DNA of 64,000 nucleotides from assembly GCA_910574015.1 (NCBI GenBank), contig CAJSYQ010000019.1:1-64000 (forward strand), read 5' to 3'. Origin of the DNA: Eubacteriaceae bacterium. Lineage in GTDB: Bacteria; Bacillota; Clostridia; Lachnospirales; Lachnospiraceae. Below, piece after piece: positions 8,141 through 17,610 of the stretch. Under the pieces are notes generated by a model. That model had not been told where the DNA came from, did not search any database, and saw nothing but the letters and a program-made list of their open reading frames with translations. The translations under genes were made by a program, and so were the position numbers. The first letter of the stretch is position 1; each line of letters starts with the position of its first letter.

Positions 8141-9995
8141 GGTTTTGGACTGGATAAAGAGATTGAAACCGCGGGGGATGCAGTCCACTGTGCTGCTTGC
8201 CTTTACCCTGATCTCCATCTCCATCATGCTGATCCTGGGCAGTGTGATGTATATTAAATTCTCATCCCTCTCCCAACAGGAGACGGTGAGGGACACGGAG
8301 AAGCTGATGGAACAGACCAGGGAGAGCCTGGAAACATATCTGGTGGGGATGCGGCAGATTTCCGATGCGGTTTATTATAATGTAATTAAGGAAAATGACC
8401 TCTCTTACCAGGACGGCAGGATCCGGCAGGGAATGAACACCATATATGAGGCCAACCGCAGCCATCTGCGCAGCATTGCCCTGTATAATGATTACGGCAG
8501 CCTGATGGCGGCAGAGCCGGTGGCCCAGCAGAAGGAGGATCCGGATGTCACCCGCCAGTCCTGGTACAGGAAGGCATTGGCAGCAATGGAGAATATGCAT
8601 TTTTCTACGCCCCACATCCAGAATCTCTTTGATGATGCGGCCCGGCGGTATTACTGGGTGATCTCCCTGAGCCGTGTGGTGGATCTCACGGACAAGGGCG
8701 TTCCCACGTCCGGGGTGCTGCTGGTAGATATGGATTACTCGGGCATATCGCGGATGCTGCAGCGCATTAATACCAATACTGCCCGCAGTGGACAGTATTA
8801 CTATCTGTGTGACAGCAACGGCGAGATCATCTATCACAAGAAACAGATGCAGATCAGCAATGGGAGCAGCCGTGAGAACAATGCTGCGGCGGCAGCGTAT
8901 AAGGACGGCGTCTATGAGGAAAATTTTGGAGGAGAGCACCGGAAGATCATTGTCAAGACAGTGAGTTATACCGGATGGAAGCTTGTGGGTGTGATCCCGG
9001 CTTCTACTTTTGCCCAGGGTATGTTTAATATCCGGTATTTTATCATAATGCTGATCCTGCTGATGGGCATGATGCTGGCTGTGATCAATCGGATTGTATC
9101 TTTGAGGATTTCCCGTCCCATCCTGAAGCTGAGCGATTCGGTAATAGAATATGAGGCGGGAGAGAAGCCGGAGATCTATATCGGCGGCTCCCAGGAGATC
9201 CGGCATCTTGGTTATTCGATCCAGCGCTCCTATGAGCAGATCGACGGTCTGATGCAGGAGATTGTGATGGAGCAGAATGAGAGAAGGAAGAGTGAACTGG
9301 AGGCACTGCAAAGTCAGATCAATCCCCACTTTTTGTACAATGCACTGGATTCCATTACCTGGATGATCGAGGGGGAGCGGAATGAGGACGCCGTCTTTAT
9401 GATCTCGGAGCTGGCTAAACTTTTTCGGATCAGTCTATCCAGGGGCCAGACGATCATCTCCGTCCAGGATGAACTGCAGCATGCAAAGAGTTATATGAAT
9501 ATCCAGAAGATCCGATATAAAAATTCCTTTACGGTGGACTTCGATGTGGATCCGGCTGTCTATCTTTGCTGCAGTGTGAAATTAGTCCTGCAGCCGCTGC
9601 TGGAAAATGCCATCAATTATGGAGTGAGCAGCATGGATGACTGCGGGGAGATCACAGTGGCGGCTCAGAGACAGGAGGATACGGTTATTCTCTCTGTAGC
9701 CGATAATGGTTTCGGTATGTCGGAGGAGGAGGCAGAGCTTGTATTGACGGACAGTGACCGGATCCATAAACATGGTTCTGGCGTGGGCCTTGTGAATGTC
9801 AACAACCGGATTCAGATGCTGTTTGGAAAAGAGTATGGGCTGCGGGTGGAAAGCGAATTGGATGAGGGGACGACGGTATCCATTCATATTCCTGCTGTGC
9901 CTTACACGGAAGAAAACCGAAAGGTACTGGAGAAGGGACATATGTTCCGAAGAGAAGAGATCAATAAGAAAGAAATGCAGGATAAACAGAAATGA
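8130..9995 (+). CDS. YesM-type sensor histidine kinase
   Basis: About 621 residues. I chose the GTG at 8130, which overlaps the regulator stop and follows AGAAGGGAG, because earlier in-frame codons lie inside the regulator gene. The protein has a transmembrane segment (VLLAFTLISISIMLILGSVMY), a large extracellular Cache-like sensor region, a second membrane segment (YFIIMLILLMGMMLAVI) and a HAMP-like linker. The His_kinase (LytS/YesM) domain contains the phosphorylated His in SQINPHFLYNALD. The ATPase domain has NAINYGV and DNGFGM. It overlaps the next gene by ATGA. The two binding proteins that follow suggest that it reads bound sugar through protein contact rather than directly. Confidence 0.92.
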   Translation: MKTKVLDWIKRLKPRGMQSTVLLAFTLISISIMLILGSVMYIKFSSLSQQETVRDTEKLMEQTRESLETYLVGMRQISDAVYYNVIKENDLSYQDGRIRQGMNTIYEANRSHLRSIALYNDYGSLMAAEPVAQQKEDPDVTRQSWYRKALAAMENMHFSTPHIQNLFDDAARRYYWVISLSRVVDLTDKGVPTSGVLLVDMDYSGISRMLQRINTNTARSGQYYYLCDSNGEIIYHKKQMQISNGSSRENNAAAAAYKDGVYEENFGGEHRKIIVKTVSYTGWKLVGVIPASTFAQGMFNIRYFIIMLILLMGMMLAVINRIVSLRISRPILKLSDSVIEYEAGEKPEIYIGGSQEIRHLGYSIQRSYEQIDGLMQEIVMEQNERRKSELEALQSQINPHFLYNALDSITWMIEGERNEDAVFMISELAKLFRISLSRGQTIISVQDELQHAKSYMNIQKIRYKNSFTVDFDVDPAVYLCCSVKLVLQPLLENAINYGVSSMDDCGEITVAAQRQEDTVILSVADNGFGMSEEEAELVLTDSDRIHKHGSGVGLVNVNNRIQMLFGKEYGLRVESELDEGTTVSIHIPAVPYTEENRKVLEKGHMFRREEINKKEMQDKQK

Positions 9996-10966
9996 TGAAC
10001 AGCAAACGATTATTTGTTATTATGGAGATCACATTGGCCGTCCTGGTAATAGTGTTGGCATTTGTTATGGTCAGGGAGCAGAGCGGGAAAGACCGCTGCA
10101 GGGTTTCTGTGATCCTGCCGGATGCGGATTCCAGCCAGTGGTCTGCCTTCCGGTACGGGCTGAAGACCGCTGCTGAGGATCAGGGAGCAGAGCTGTTCGT
10201 TGTCAGCACCGGAGATAAGCTGACACTGGAGGAAGAAATTAGTCTGATCCGAAGTGAGGTTGGGAATGGAGCGGATGCCGTCATCGTACAGCCTGCACCG
10301 GGTGATGGCGCTGGGCAGAAGCTGGCGGAAATCTCCAAAAAGGTTCCCATTATGCTTGTGGGGAAACCCCAGACAGAAACGGAAGGGGATTCTCTGCTGC
10401 CCGTGACAGGGCCGGATGATTATGCCATGGGAAAGGCACTGGCGGAAGAGGTACTCCGGGATTTTAATGGAAACATAGAGGGAAAGGCGCTGGGTCTCGC
10501 GGCACAGGATATGGAATCGGTCCAGGCAGGAGAGCGGCGGAGGGGGTTTCTGGACGCCCTGCAGGGGCGGGGAACCCGGACCAGCTGGACGGTCTCCCTT
10601 GCTGCCGGGGACACGGACGGCGGCCCGCTGAATAACCAGTCGAAAACAGATCTGGTCATCGCACTGGATGATACCAGCCTGACAGAGGCGGGAGAATGCA
10701 CTGCCAGCAGAGATCTTCACGGCGCGCTGCTATATGGAATCGGAAATTCCACGGAGGCAGTTTATTTTCTCGACACAGGGAACGCCGAGTGCCTGGTGGT
10801 GCCAGATGAATTTAGCAGGGGTTATGAGAGTCTTTCGGAGACGGTGGAGGGCCTGGGAAATTTTTTCCACAAAATGGAGAGTAAGGTACTGTCCTATACC
10901 ACGATCCGTAGGAAGGAATTGTTTACGAAGAAAAATCAGGAGATAATTTTTACCATGAGCCAGTAG
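9992..10966 (+). CDS. Membrane-anchored sugar-binding protein, probable sensor subunit
   Basis: 324 residues. One N-terminal membrane anchor (LFVIMEITLAVLVIVLAFVMV) without a lipobox cysteine is followed by a periplasmic-binding-protein type 1 fold: VSVILPDADSSQWSAFRYGLKTAAED, then GADAVIVQPAP, VPIMLVGKP and MGKALAEEVL. This is the LacI/RbsB-like CUT2 family. It starts inside the kinase stop (ATGA overlap), and no permease or ATPase follows. A role as co-sensor for the YesM kinase is therefore more likely than transport. XylFII-LytS-YesN systems of clostridia are the known parallel. Confidence 0.8.
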   Translation: MMNSKRLFVIMEITLAVLVIVLAFVMVREQSGKDRCRVSVILPDADSSQWSAFRYGLKTAAEDQGAELFVVSTGDKLTLEEEISLIRSEVGNGADAVIVQPAPGDGAGQKLAEISKKVPIMLVGKPQTETEGDSLLPVTGPDDYAMGKALAEEVLRDFNGNIEGKALGLAAQDMESVQAGERRRGFLDALQGRGTRTSWTVSLAAGDTDGGPLNNQSKTDLVIALDDTSLTEAGECTASRDLHGALLYGIGNSTEAVYFLDTGNAECLVVPDEFSRGYESLSETVEGLGNFFHKMESKVLSYTTIRRKELFTKKNQEIIFTMSQ

Positions 10967-11014
10967 CGGGTGCTCTATGGATGCTGGCGGCACGGAGAAA
11001 GGGGAGGCTGTGAG

Positions 11015-12067
11015 ATGAGAGGAAAAAGAATTCGGACAGCGGGTCTGGTTATCTGTATGAGTGTGATGTTTCTCTGCGCCTGCGGCAGAGACTGGACGGC
11101 GCCTGGGGACAAGGTGCATGTCGGCGTGACATTTTATGATCAGAGCGATACCTTTCTCAGCGAGCTGATCAATTGTTTCCGGGAACAGCTGGACAGTCTG
11201 CAGGAAGAGGGACTGGATATCGTGCTGACGGTCCGGGGGGCATCGGGTTCTCAGCAGACTCAGGATGATCAGGTACAGGAGATGATCAACGCCGGCTGCA
11301 ATGTGCTCTGTGTCAATCTGGTGGACCGGACAGATCCGTCTGAGATCATAGAACTGGCAAGGGAAAAGAATGTCCCGATCATATTTTTCAACAGGGAACC
11401 TGTGACAGAAGATATGCAGCGGTGGGAGGAGCTGTATTATGTCGGCGCCGATGCAAGACAGTCCGGGGTGATGCAGGGCGAGCTGGCGGCCGAGGCGGTG
11501 AGGAAGAGCGCACAGATTGACCGGAACAGGGATGGCAGGATACAATATGTGGTGCTGGAGGGGGAACCCGGACACCAGGATACTATTATCCGCACGGAAA
11601 ACGCTGTAAACACATTAAAGAAAAATGGGATTGAGCTGGAGAAGCTGAGTTTTGGGATAGCTAACTGGAACCGCGCCCAGGCGCAGAACCGTATGATGCA
11701 GATGATCAGCCAGCATCCCGGAAAGATTGAGCTTGTGCTGGCCAATAACGATGATATGGCTCTCGGCGCGCTGGATGCCTATCAGAAGCTGAACTTTACA
11801 GAAACGGCGCTGCCTGTATTTTTCGGCATCGACGGAACCGGCGTGGGACTGGAGGCCGTGCTGGATGGAAGGCTGGCCGGCACCGTATACAACGACAAGG
11901 AGGGGCAGGCAGCGGCCATGGCAAAGCTGGCGGCGGCAATCGCAACAGGAGAGGGGAAGGATGATATATCATTTAAGAATAAAAGATATATCTACCTTCC
12001 CTACACCAAAGTGACCAGTGATAATGCGGGAAGCTTTCTGGGAGAAACGCCCTCTGCCCTACAGTGA
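11015..12067 (+). CDS. MglB-like galactose-binding lipoprotein with conventional domain order
   Basis: About 350 residues from the ATG at 11015, which follows GGGGAGG by 7 bases. This start gives a clean lipoprotein signal ending FLCAC (Cys23). The mature protein follows classical MglB order: VGVTFYDQSDTF, LCVNLVD, VPIIFFNREP, YYVGAD, a calcium loop DRNRDGRIQYV, GEPGHQDTIIR, ANNDDMAL, FFGIDGTG and TVYNDKEGQ. It ends the regulator operon and lacks its own transport genes, so it is probably a galactose/glucose sensor for the YesM kinase. It might also feed the mgl importer. Its last 9 bases overlap the 3' end of galT on the other strand. Confidence 0.85.
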   Translation: MRGKRIRTAGLVICMSVMFLCACGRDWTAPGDKVHVGVTFYDQSDTFLSELINCFREQLDSLQEEGLDIVLTVRGASGSQQTQDDQVQEMINAGCNVLCVNLVDRTDPSEIIELAREKNVPIIFFNREPVTEDMQRWEELYYVGADARQSGVMQGELAAEAVRKSAQIDRNRDGRIQYVVLEGEPGHQDTIIRTENAVNTLKKNGIELEKLSFGIANWNRAQAQNRMMQMISQHPGKIELVLANNDDMALGALDAYQKLNFTETALPVFFGIDGTGVGLEAVLDGRLAGTVYNDKEGQAAAMAKLAAAIATGEGKDDISFKNKRYIYLPYTKVTSDNAGSFLGETPSALQ

Positions 12068-13546
12068 GGCGATAAAGCGGTCAAATGCTGCCTGGCCTTC
12101 TTCTGTTCTTTTGTATACGCCGGCACATTCCAGAACCCGGATAAAGACCCTTCCGATCTCATCCTGAACGATCCCGTGTATATTATCCCGGTTCAGTTCA
12201 TACTTCCCGGTCCAGCTGTCTGCCCAGTCTGCGTGCTTGCGGAGCTGCTCCTGGTCTCGGAGGTCCCTGCCGCACAGAATGGCGTCCTCCAGGAGTTCCA
12301 TCTCCTTCTTTAATCTTGCCGGCAGTACCGCCAGTCCCATTACCTCGATCAGCCCGATATTTTCCTTCTTGATATGGTGGAGATCCGCCGAGGGGTGGTA
12401 GACTCCCCAGGGACACTCATCCGTGGTGATATTATTGCGGAGGACCAGATCCAGTTCCAACAGTTCTCCATGCATCCGCGCGATGGGGGTAATGGTATTG
12501 TGGGGGGTGCCGTCGGTCTCGCTGAAGATAAATGCCTCCTGATCCGTGTAATGCCGCCAGCATGACAGAATATGTTCCGCCGCATCCGATAGGCGTTCCC
12601 TATCCGTTCCCTGCAGCCGTATCACAGACATAGGCCATTTCACGATCCCGGCTGTGAGATCATCATAACCTGGCAGGGAAAATGTTCTGTCAAAGGGAGC
12701 CTTTGCCATGGCAAAGATGTAACCGCCGCCCTGAAAATGATCATGGCTCAGGATAGAGCCGCCCACGATGGGGAGATCGGCGTTGGAGCCCGCCGTATAG
12801 TGTGGAAACAGACAGACGAAATTCAAAAGCTTCTGAAAGGCACTGCGGTTGATCTTCATGGGGATATGCTCTTTGTTCAGTATGATGCAGTGCTCGTTAT
12901 AATACACATAGGGGGAATACTGAAGAAAGTAGGCTTCGCCGTCCAGACGGATGGGAATGATGCGGTGATTCTGTCTGGCGGGGTGGGAATAGTGGCCTGC
13001 GTAGCCTTCATTTTCCATGCAGAGCAGGCAGCTGGGATATCCGGATTTCTTCGCCTGACCTGCCTTGGCGATCTCTCTGGGATCCTTCTCCGGCTTGGAG
13101 AGATTGATGGTAATGTCAATGGGGCCGAACTCTGTCTCTGTCACCCATTTTTCATCCCTGGCGATCCGGTCCCTTCGGATATAGTTGGTTGCCTGACTGA
13201 ATTTATAATAATATTCTGTTGCCAGCCGGGGATTCACCTTGTAAATATCGGAAAAGCGCTTGCGGATCACCGACGGCGCAGGGGTAAGTATCCCCATGAT
13301 CTTTGTGTCAAACAGATCTCTTATGGTGACGGTATCCTCGCTTAGTATTCCCTGTGAAAAGGCATAGTCAAGAAGATCCTCCAGTATGGCCGCCAGTTCC
13401 CGCTCTTCTGAAATTTCCTCCGTCTCATATTCTATCACATCAAATAGCTCCAGAAGCTGGTTGGTGACAAAAACCCGGTCTGCATCGGCAACTAATCCAG
13501 TCCGGGTTCCATAAGAGACCAGTTCAGTAATTAACGTATTGATCAT
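12059..13546 (-). CDS. galT: UDP-glucose--hexose-1-phosphate uridylyltransferase, class II
   Basis: About 495 residues, the long Firmicute form of GalT, which exchanges UMP between UDP-glucose and galactose 1-phosphate in the Leloir pathway. The class II active-site motif GGSILSHDHFQGGGY is present in place of the HPHGQ of class I. NTITPIARM and GVYHPSADLHHIKKENIGLIEVMGLAVLP are typical of the family. An ATG at 13558 is possible, but the ATG at 13546 follows GGAG with normal spacing and begins MINTLITELV, as relatives do. It is the last gene of galK-galE-galT and converges with the MglB-like gene without room for a terminator. Confidence 0.92.
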   Translation of the reverse strand: MINTLITELVSYGTRTGLVADADRVFVTNQLLELFDVIEYETEEISEERELAAILEDLLDYAFSQGILSEDTVTIRDLFDTKIMGILTPAPSVIRKRFSDIYKVNPRLATEYYYKFSQATNYIRRDRIARDEKWVTETEFGPIDITINLSKPEKDPREIAKAGQAKKSGYPSCLLCMENEGYAGHYSHPARQNHRIIPIRLDGEAYFLQYSPYVYYNEHCIILNKEHIPMKINRSAFQKLLNFVCLFPHYTAGSNADLPIVGGSILSHDHFQGGGYIFAMAKAPFDRTFSLPGYDDLTAGIVKWPMSVIRLQGTDRERLSDAAEHILSCWRHYTDQEAFIFSETDGTPHNTITPIARMHGELLELDLVLRNNITTDECPWGVYHPSADLHHIKKENIGLIEVMGLAVLPARLKKEMELLEDAILCGRDLRDQEQLRKHADWADSWTGKYELNRDNIHGIVQDEIGRVFIRVLECAGVYKRTEEGQAAFDRFIASL

Positions 13547-13623
13547 AGTTATCTCCATTCCGGAGCGTTTACGCCACGGGGCGAAAAGAAATTCCCGAAG
13601 GCGGTTTCTCTTCTGCCATCATT

Positions 13624-13685
13624 GCTATTTGTGACGCTCCGGCACAAATAGCCGTGTCATGGGCTGCTGCCGCTGAAAGCGGCAG
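13624..13685 (-). promoter_or_regulatory. Two perfect hairpins between galE and galT
   Basis: GCTATTTGTG/CACAAATAGC (13624-13633 and 13643-13652, 9-base loop) and CTGCCGCT/AGCGGCAG (13667-13674 and 13678-13685, 3-base loop) lie in the 149-base gap. They could be RNA stability or processing elements that set GalT levels. No T-run follows on the minus strand, so a simple terminator is unlikely. Confidence 0.6.
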
Positions 13686-13695
13686 GCCAGTATCG

Positions 13696-14691
13696 TCACA
13701 CCGTTTTATAACCATGGGGATGCGTCTTATGCCATTTCCATGCCGTCTCGATAATGGTATCCAGATCGGCATATTTCGGATCCCAGCCCAGCACATCCTT
13801 CGCCTTATCGCTGGAGGCAATAAGGGTGGAGGGATCTCCCGCCCGCCGTTCCTCTTCTCTGGCCGGGATGGGATGGCCTGTCACCCTGCGGGCCGTCTCC
13901 ACTACTTCCTTCACGGTAAATCCTACCCCGTTTCCCAGATTGAAAATATTGCTCTCACCGCCCCGGCGCAGATATTCCATAGCGAGGATATGCGCCTGTG
14001 CCAGGTCATTTACGTGGATATAATCCCGTACGCAGGTTCCGTCCTTAGTCTCGTAATCATTACCGAAAATGGAGATATAGTCCCTCTGGTGGTTGGGAAC
14101 CTGCAGGATCAGGGGGATCAGATGGGTTTCCGGATCGTGGGCCTCCCCGATCGTTCCGTCCGGCCGGGCGCCGCAGGCATTGAAATACCGCAGGGATACA
14201 AACCTCAGCTTGTGTGCCAGTGAGGTCCAGTGGAACATTTTTTCCATGGAGAGTTTGGTCTCGCCGTAACAGTTCGTGGGAAGGGTACGGTCGCTCTCCA
14301 GGATGGGGATGCTCTCGGGTTCGCCATAGGTGGCCGCCGTAGAGGAGAACACGATTTTGTCGATTCCATGTGCCACCATGCTTTCCAAAAGGACCTCTGT
14401 GCCGCACAGGTTGTTGCTGTAATATTTCAAGGGATCTTTCATACTCTCGCCCACCTGGGAACTGGCGGCAAAGTGAATGACGCTGTCGATTTCTTCTTTT
14501 TCGAATACCAGATCCATAAGCTCCCGGTCACGGATATCCCCCTCATAGAAAACCGCCGCCGGATGGACAGACTGCCAGAATCCGGTACTGAGATTGTCAA
14601 CGATGACAACCTTTTCTCCTGCGTCGATCAATTCATATACGGTGTGGGAACCGATGTATCCGGCTCCGCCCAAAACTAAAATACTTTTCAT
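13696..14691 (-). CDS. galE: UDP-glucose 4-epimerase
   Basis: 331 residues of the short-chain dehydrogenase/epimerase fold. The NAD loop is GGAGYIGSH (8-16). VIHFAASSQVGESMKDP, the catalytic Ser/Thr region FSSTAATYGEP, and Tyr-x3-Lys as YGETK are all present, then RYFNACGA and RDYIHVNDLAQAH. It interconverts UDP-galactose and UDP-glucose in the cytoplasm. It lies between galK and galT and reads in the same direction. The 91-base gap from galK contains a member of the dispersed palindromic repeat family. Confidence 0.95.
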   Translation of the reverse strand: MKSILVLGGAGYIGSHTVYELIDAGEKVVIVDNLSTGFWQSVHPAAVFYEGDIRDRELMDLVFEKEEIDSVIHFAASSQVGESMKDPLKYYSNNLCGTEVLLESMVAHGIDKIVFSSTAATYGEPESIPILESDRTLPTNCYGETKLSMEKMFHWTSLAHKLRFVSLRYFNACGARPDGTIGEAHDPETHLIPLILQVPNHQRDYISIFGNDYETKDGTCVRDYIHVNDLAQAHILAMEYLRRGGESNIFNLGNGVGFTVKEVVETARRVTGHPIPAREEERRAGDPSTLIASSDKAKDVLGWDPKYADLDTIIETAWKWHKTHPHGYKTV

Positions 14692-14733
14692 AGTAACCTC
14701 CTAGTCGCACTCATAAAGTTGTTTGTTACGCAG

Positions 14734-14777
14734 TTCAACGCCGCCAATTTAAACCCGTTTCCATTGGAGCCGTTGAG
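14734..14777. repeat. Dispersed palindromic repeat, copy in the galK-galE gap
   Basis: Starts TTCAACGCCGCCAATTTAAA and ends GAGCCGTTGAG, so the outer arms CAACG.../...CGTTG are preserved around an enlarged centre. It shares arms and core with copies at 17593, 19479, 26652 and 40477. Confidence 0.65.
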
Positions 14778-14782
14778 ATGTC

Positions 14783-16066
14783 TTATACTACCTGATACCC
14801 GCCTTCTGGACGGATATTCAGTATATAACAGCAGCCCTCCCCGAATAATGCTTCCATTGCTTTCTTATAATCCTCGATCAGCATAAACGGTACAAATGCC
14901 TGTATGGTCCCGGCAAATCCGCCGCCGTGGACCCGGAAGGCGCCGCGGTCTTCCAGTAATTTTTTACTTGCCATCAGTGCCAGGGGGATCCCCTGTTCGA
15001 TGGGCTTCTTTGTGGAGTAGAGATTCTGCAGAAGCTCGGCTGAGGATCTTCCAGATTCCCGGACCAGTCTCAGAAAGGACGGGAAATCCTTTTTGTCCAG
15101 TGCCTCTACTTCCCTCTCCACCCTTGCATTGTCGCCGAAAAAGTGGGCTGCCCGCAGGATCGAACGGTCGGAACAGACCGTGCGCAGCCGGGCCAGTGAC
15201 TGATAGAACTGTTCTTCATCCACCTCCCGCAGCACTAATTTACCAAACTGTGCAGCCACCAGTTTCATTTCCGACGGTATGGAGACATAGTCGTCGGTGA
15301 GATCGGCATGGCTGCCCTTCGTGTCTGTGATAATAAGCCTTAAACCAGCTTTTTCAAAGTCACAGCTGTGTTTTTCTATAACAGGATTGGTTGTATCTTC
15401 AAAGTCGATAAAGACAAATCCTCCCACAGAGGACACCATCTGGTCCATCAGGCCGCTCTCTTTTCCGAAATATTTATTTTCCGCATACTGTCCCATTTTA
15501 GCAATTTTTACCGCGCCGGCCTGTCCGTTATTGTAGTGCCGGTCAATGATATTGCCAATCAGTACCTCAAAGGCGGCGGATGAGGACAGCCCGCTTCCGG
15601 ACAGGACGTCGGAGGTGATAAATACATTGAAACCGCCCACGTCTACGCCCATATCATGGAACTGGGAGACCATACCCCGGACCAGTGAACGGGAGGTTCC
15701 TTTTTCCTCCGGGTGTATATTCAGTTGATCCAGCTCAATAAATTCCTGCTCATACCCCACGGACTGGAGACGGATCACATGATCGTTATGAAAGGACACA
15801 ATGGCGATGGCATCCAGATTGACAGCCGCCGCCAGTACGCATCCGTGCTGATGATCCGTGTGGTTTCCGCATACCTCTGTCCTACCCGGCGCAGAAAAGA
15901 TAGAGATCTCATTGCTTTCGGGATATAGTGTCTCAAAGCTTTTGATTGCTTTTACATATCTTTCCTTCTGTGCATTGATCGTCTCCTGGTTATTTCCATA
16001 GAGAGTGATAAATTTGTCATTTAATCTGTCTTGACAGATTGCATCGATTACTTCTTCACGTTTCAT
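14783..16066 (-). CDS. galK: Galactokinase
   Basis: About 427 residues of the GHMP kinase family, which phosphorylates galactose at C1. The ATG at 16066 follows AAGGAGG by 6 bases and is clearly better than the upstream ATG at 16141. Motif 1 is FSAPGRTEVCGNHTDHQHG, motif 2 LSGSGLSSSAAFEVLIG (ATP loop), and motif 3 VHGGGFAGTIQAFVP. It is somewhat longer than the usual 380-400 residues because of N-terminal and internal extra sequence. It is the first gene of the galKET operon, whose product set completes the Leloir pathway for sugar brought in by Mgl. Confidence 0.95.
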   Translation of the reverse strand: MKREEVIDAICQDRLNDKFITLYGNNQETINAQKERYVKAIKSFETLYPESNEISIFSAPGRTEVCGNHTDHQHGCVLAAAVNLDAIAIVSFHNDHVIRLQSVGYEQEFIELDQLNIHPEEKGTSRSLVRGMVSQFHDMGVDVGGFNVFITSDVLSGSGLSSSAAFEVLIGNIIDRHYNNGQAGAVKIAKMGQYAENKYFGKESGLMDQMVSSVGGFVFIDFEDTTNPVIEKHSCDFEKAGLRLIITDTKGSHADLTDDYVSIPSEMKLVAAQFGKLVLREVDEEQFYQSLARLRTVCSDRSILRAAHFFGDNARVEREVEALDKKDFPSFLRLVRESGRSSAELLQNLYSTKKPIEQGIPLALMASKKLLEDRGAFRVHGGGFAGTIQAFVPFMLIEDYKKAMEALFGEGCCYILNIRPEGGYQVV

Positions 16067-16085
16067 GACTGCCTCCTTTTTCCGT

Positions 16086-16140
16086 AAGTGTAAAAACTCA
16101 AGCCTATTAAAAGTGTAACACATACCGCTAAAAAATAACA
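16086..16140 (-). promoter_or_regulatory. Candidate gal operon promoter and direct repeats
   Basis: On the minus strand an extended -10, TGTTACACT (TACACT at 16112-16117), lies about 46 bases before galK. The matching -35 (TGTTAT, 16135-16140) is poor. The octamer TTACACTT occurs twice (16086-16093 and 16111-16118) with 25 bases between starts, which could be regulator half-sites, for instance for the AraC-type regulator nearby. This is inferred only. Confidence 0.35.
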
Positions 16141-16231
16141 TTTGAATTTCTATTATTAAGATTAAAAATTTTTCTCCTGGCGCAGGGGCAGATCTGGGTT
16201 GCTGCAGCCAGTCTGACGGATGGGAGAAGCT

Positions 16232-17572
16232 TTATATCAGCTTTTTCTTCTTTTTCCATTTTCCGCTGTGGTATCGTGTCAGGAAAAAGAGGCTCCGCAC
16301 GCACCAGTCCAGTATCATTGCGATCCAGATACCCAGTACGCCCAGTCCTATCCAGGCACCGAGGATCACACCCATTACGATGCGGCAGAACCACATGGAC
16401 AGCAGGCTGACCACCATGGCGAATGTCACATCATTTGCCGCCCGAAGGGCATTGGGCAGGGTGAAGGAAAATGTCCAGATAAAGATGGCGCATATGCTGT
16501 GAAATATAAGGATCTGCCGGGTGATGCGGGCCGTCTCTGGAGAGAGCTGGTAGGCGGCTGTGATCAGGGGGATCGCCGCCATCACCAGAAGGTTTGTCAC
16601 AGCCATGGCGCCGATGGCATATTTCATCAGCTTCTTTGTATAGAACCGCACCTGCTCATGATCATCGGCCCCCACGCACTGGCTGACTACGGTGACCATC
16701 CCCATGCCGATGGCCTGGCCCGGCAGGATGGCGAAGGCGGCCACCGTATTGCTCACCGCATTGGCTGTGATGGCCACGGTGCCAAAAGTGGAGATCAGGC
16801 TTAGAAGCACCAGCTTTCCCAGTTGAAACATACTATTTTCAACGCCGCTGGGAATTCCGATCCGCAGGATCCGCCGGATCATTCCCCAGTCAAACTGGAT
16901 TTTCATTTTTCTGGAAAGATGGAGGGTGAGCGTTTGGCTGAAGAGCAGGCTGATTATCATTACGGCAGCCACGATGCGGGAAATCAGGGTGGGGATGGCA
17001 ACGCCCTCCACCCCGCTGTGAAGTCCCAGCACGAGAATGGCGTTCCCGGCTGCGTTGAGCCCATTCATCAGAATGGAGACCTTCATGGAGACGGCGGAAT
17101 TTCCCTGTACGCGGAAAATGGCTGCCCCGGCATTGTATATGGCAATAAAGGGAATGGATGCCGTCACGATCATCAGATAGGTGTCCGCATATGCCATAAC
17201 ATCCGGTTCGATCTGTCCAAATACGATATGAAGGATAAACCATTTTCCCACATATACCAACGCCATGATGAGCACAGAAAACAGCGCCATGAAAAAGACA
17301 AGCTGCTGGGCCGCACTGGATGCCTTTTTCACATCCCCATGTCCCAGGAACTGCCCTGCCACCACAGCGCCTCCGGTGGCAAGGGCCATGAAAAGCCCGA
17401 TGAGAAGCACATTGATGTTGTCCACCAGAGATACGCTTGCCACTGCGGATTCACCTACCGCTGCTACCATGATCGTGTCCGCCATGCCTACTAGCACAGC
17501 AAGCAGCTGCTCGACGATCATAGGTGTGATAAGCTTCTGAAGATCTTTATTTGTAAAAAGTAATGGTTTCAC
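16232..17572 (-). CDS. MATE-family efflux transporter
   Basis: 446 residues with about 12 hydrophobic segments. The N-terminal half has the MATE signature MIVEQLLAVLVGMADTIMVAAVGESAVASVSLVD and GGAVVAGQFLGHGD. It would exchange cations for drugs or organic cations across the membrane. The start is a GTG at 17572 after GGGGGAA. It precedes galK in the same direction, but a 165-base gap with a separate promoter-like sequence makes co-transcription uncertain. An 18-bp palindrome (17593-17610) sits just upstream. Confidence 0.9.
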   Translation of the reverse strand: MKPLLFTNKDLQKLITPMIVEQLLAVLVGMADTIMVAAVGESAVASVSLVDNINVLLIGLFMALATGGAVVAGQFLGHGDVKKASSAAQQLVFFMALFSVLIMALVYVGKWFILHIVFGQIEPDVMAYADTYLMIVTASIPFIAIYNAGAAIFRVQGNSAVSMKVSILMNGLNAAGNAILVLGLHSGVEGVAIPTLISRIVAAVMIISLLFSQTLTLHLSRKMKIQFDWGMIRRILRIGIPSGVENSMFQLGKLVLLSLISTFGTVAITANAVSNTVAAFAILPGQAIGMGMVTVVSQCVGADDHEQVRFYTKKLMKYAIGAMAVTNLLVMAAIPLITAAYQLSPETARITRQILIFHSICAIFIWTFSFTLPNALRAANDVTFAMVVSLLSMWFCRIVMGVILGAWIGLGVLGIWIAMILDWCVRSLFFLTRYHSGKWKKKKKLI

Positions 17573-17592
17573 CGATATTCCCCCGTTCCAAT

Positions 17593-17610
17593 CTCAACGG
17601 CGCCGTTGAG
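17593..17610. repeat. Perfect 18-bp palindrome, arm-only copy of the dispersed repeat
   Basis: CTCAACGGCGCCGTTGAG is fully self-complementary. It consists of the two arms of the repeat at 26652-26685 joined without the CCAATTTGAACC core. It lies 21 bases upstream of the MATE GTG start, where it could also act as an operator. Confidence 0.7.
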
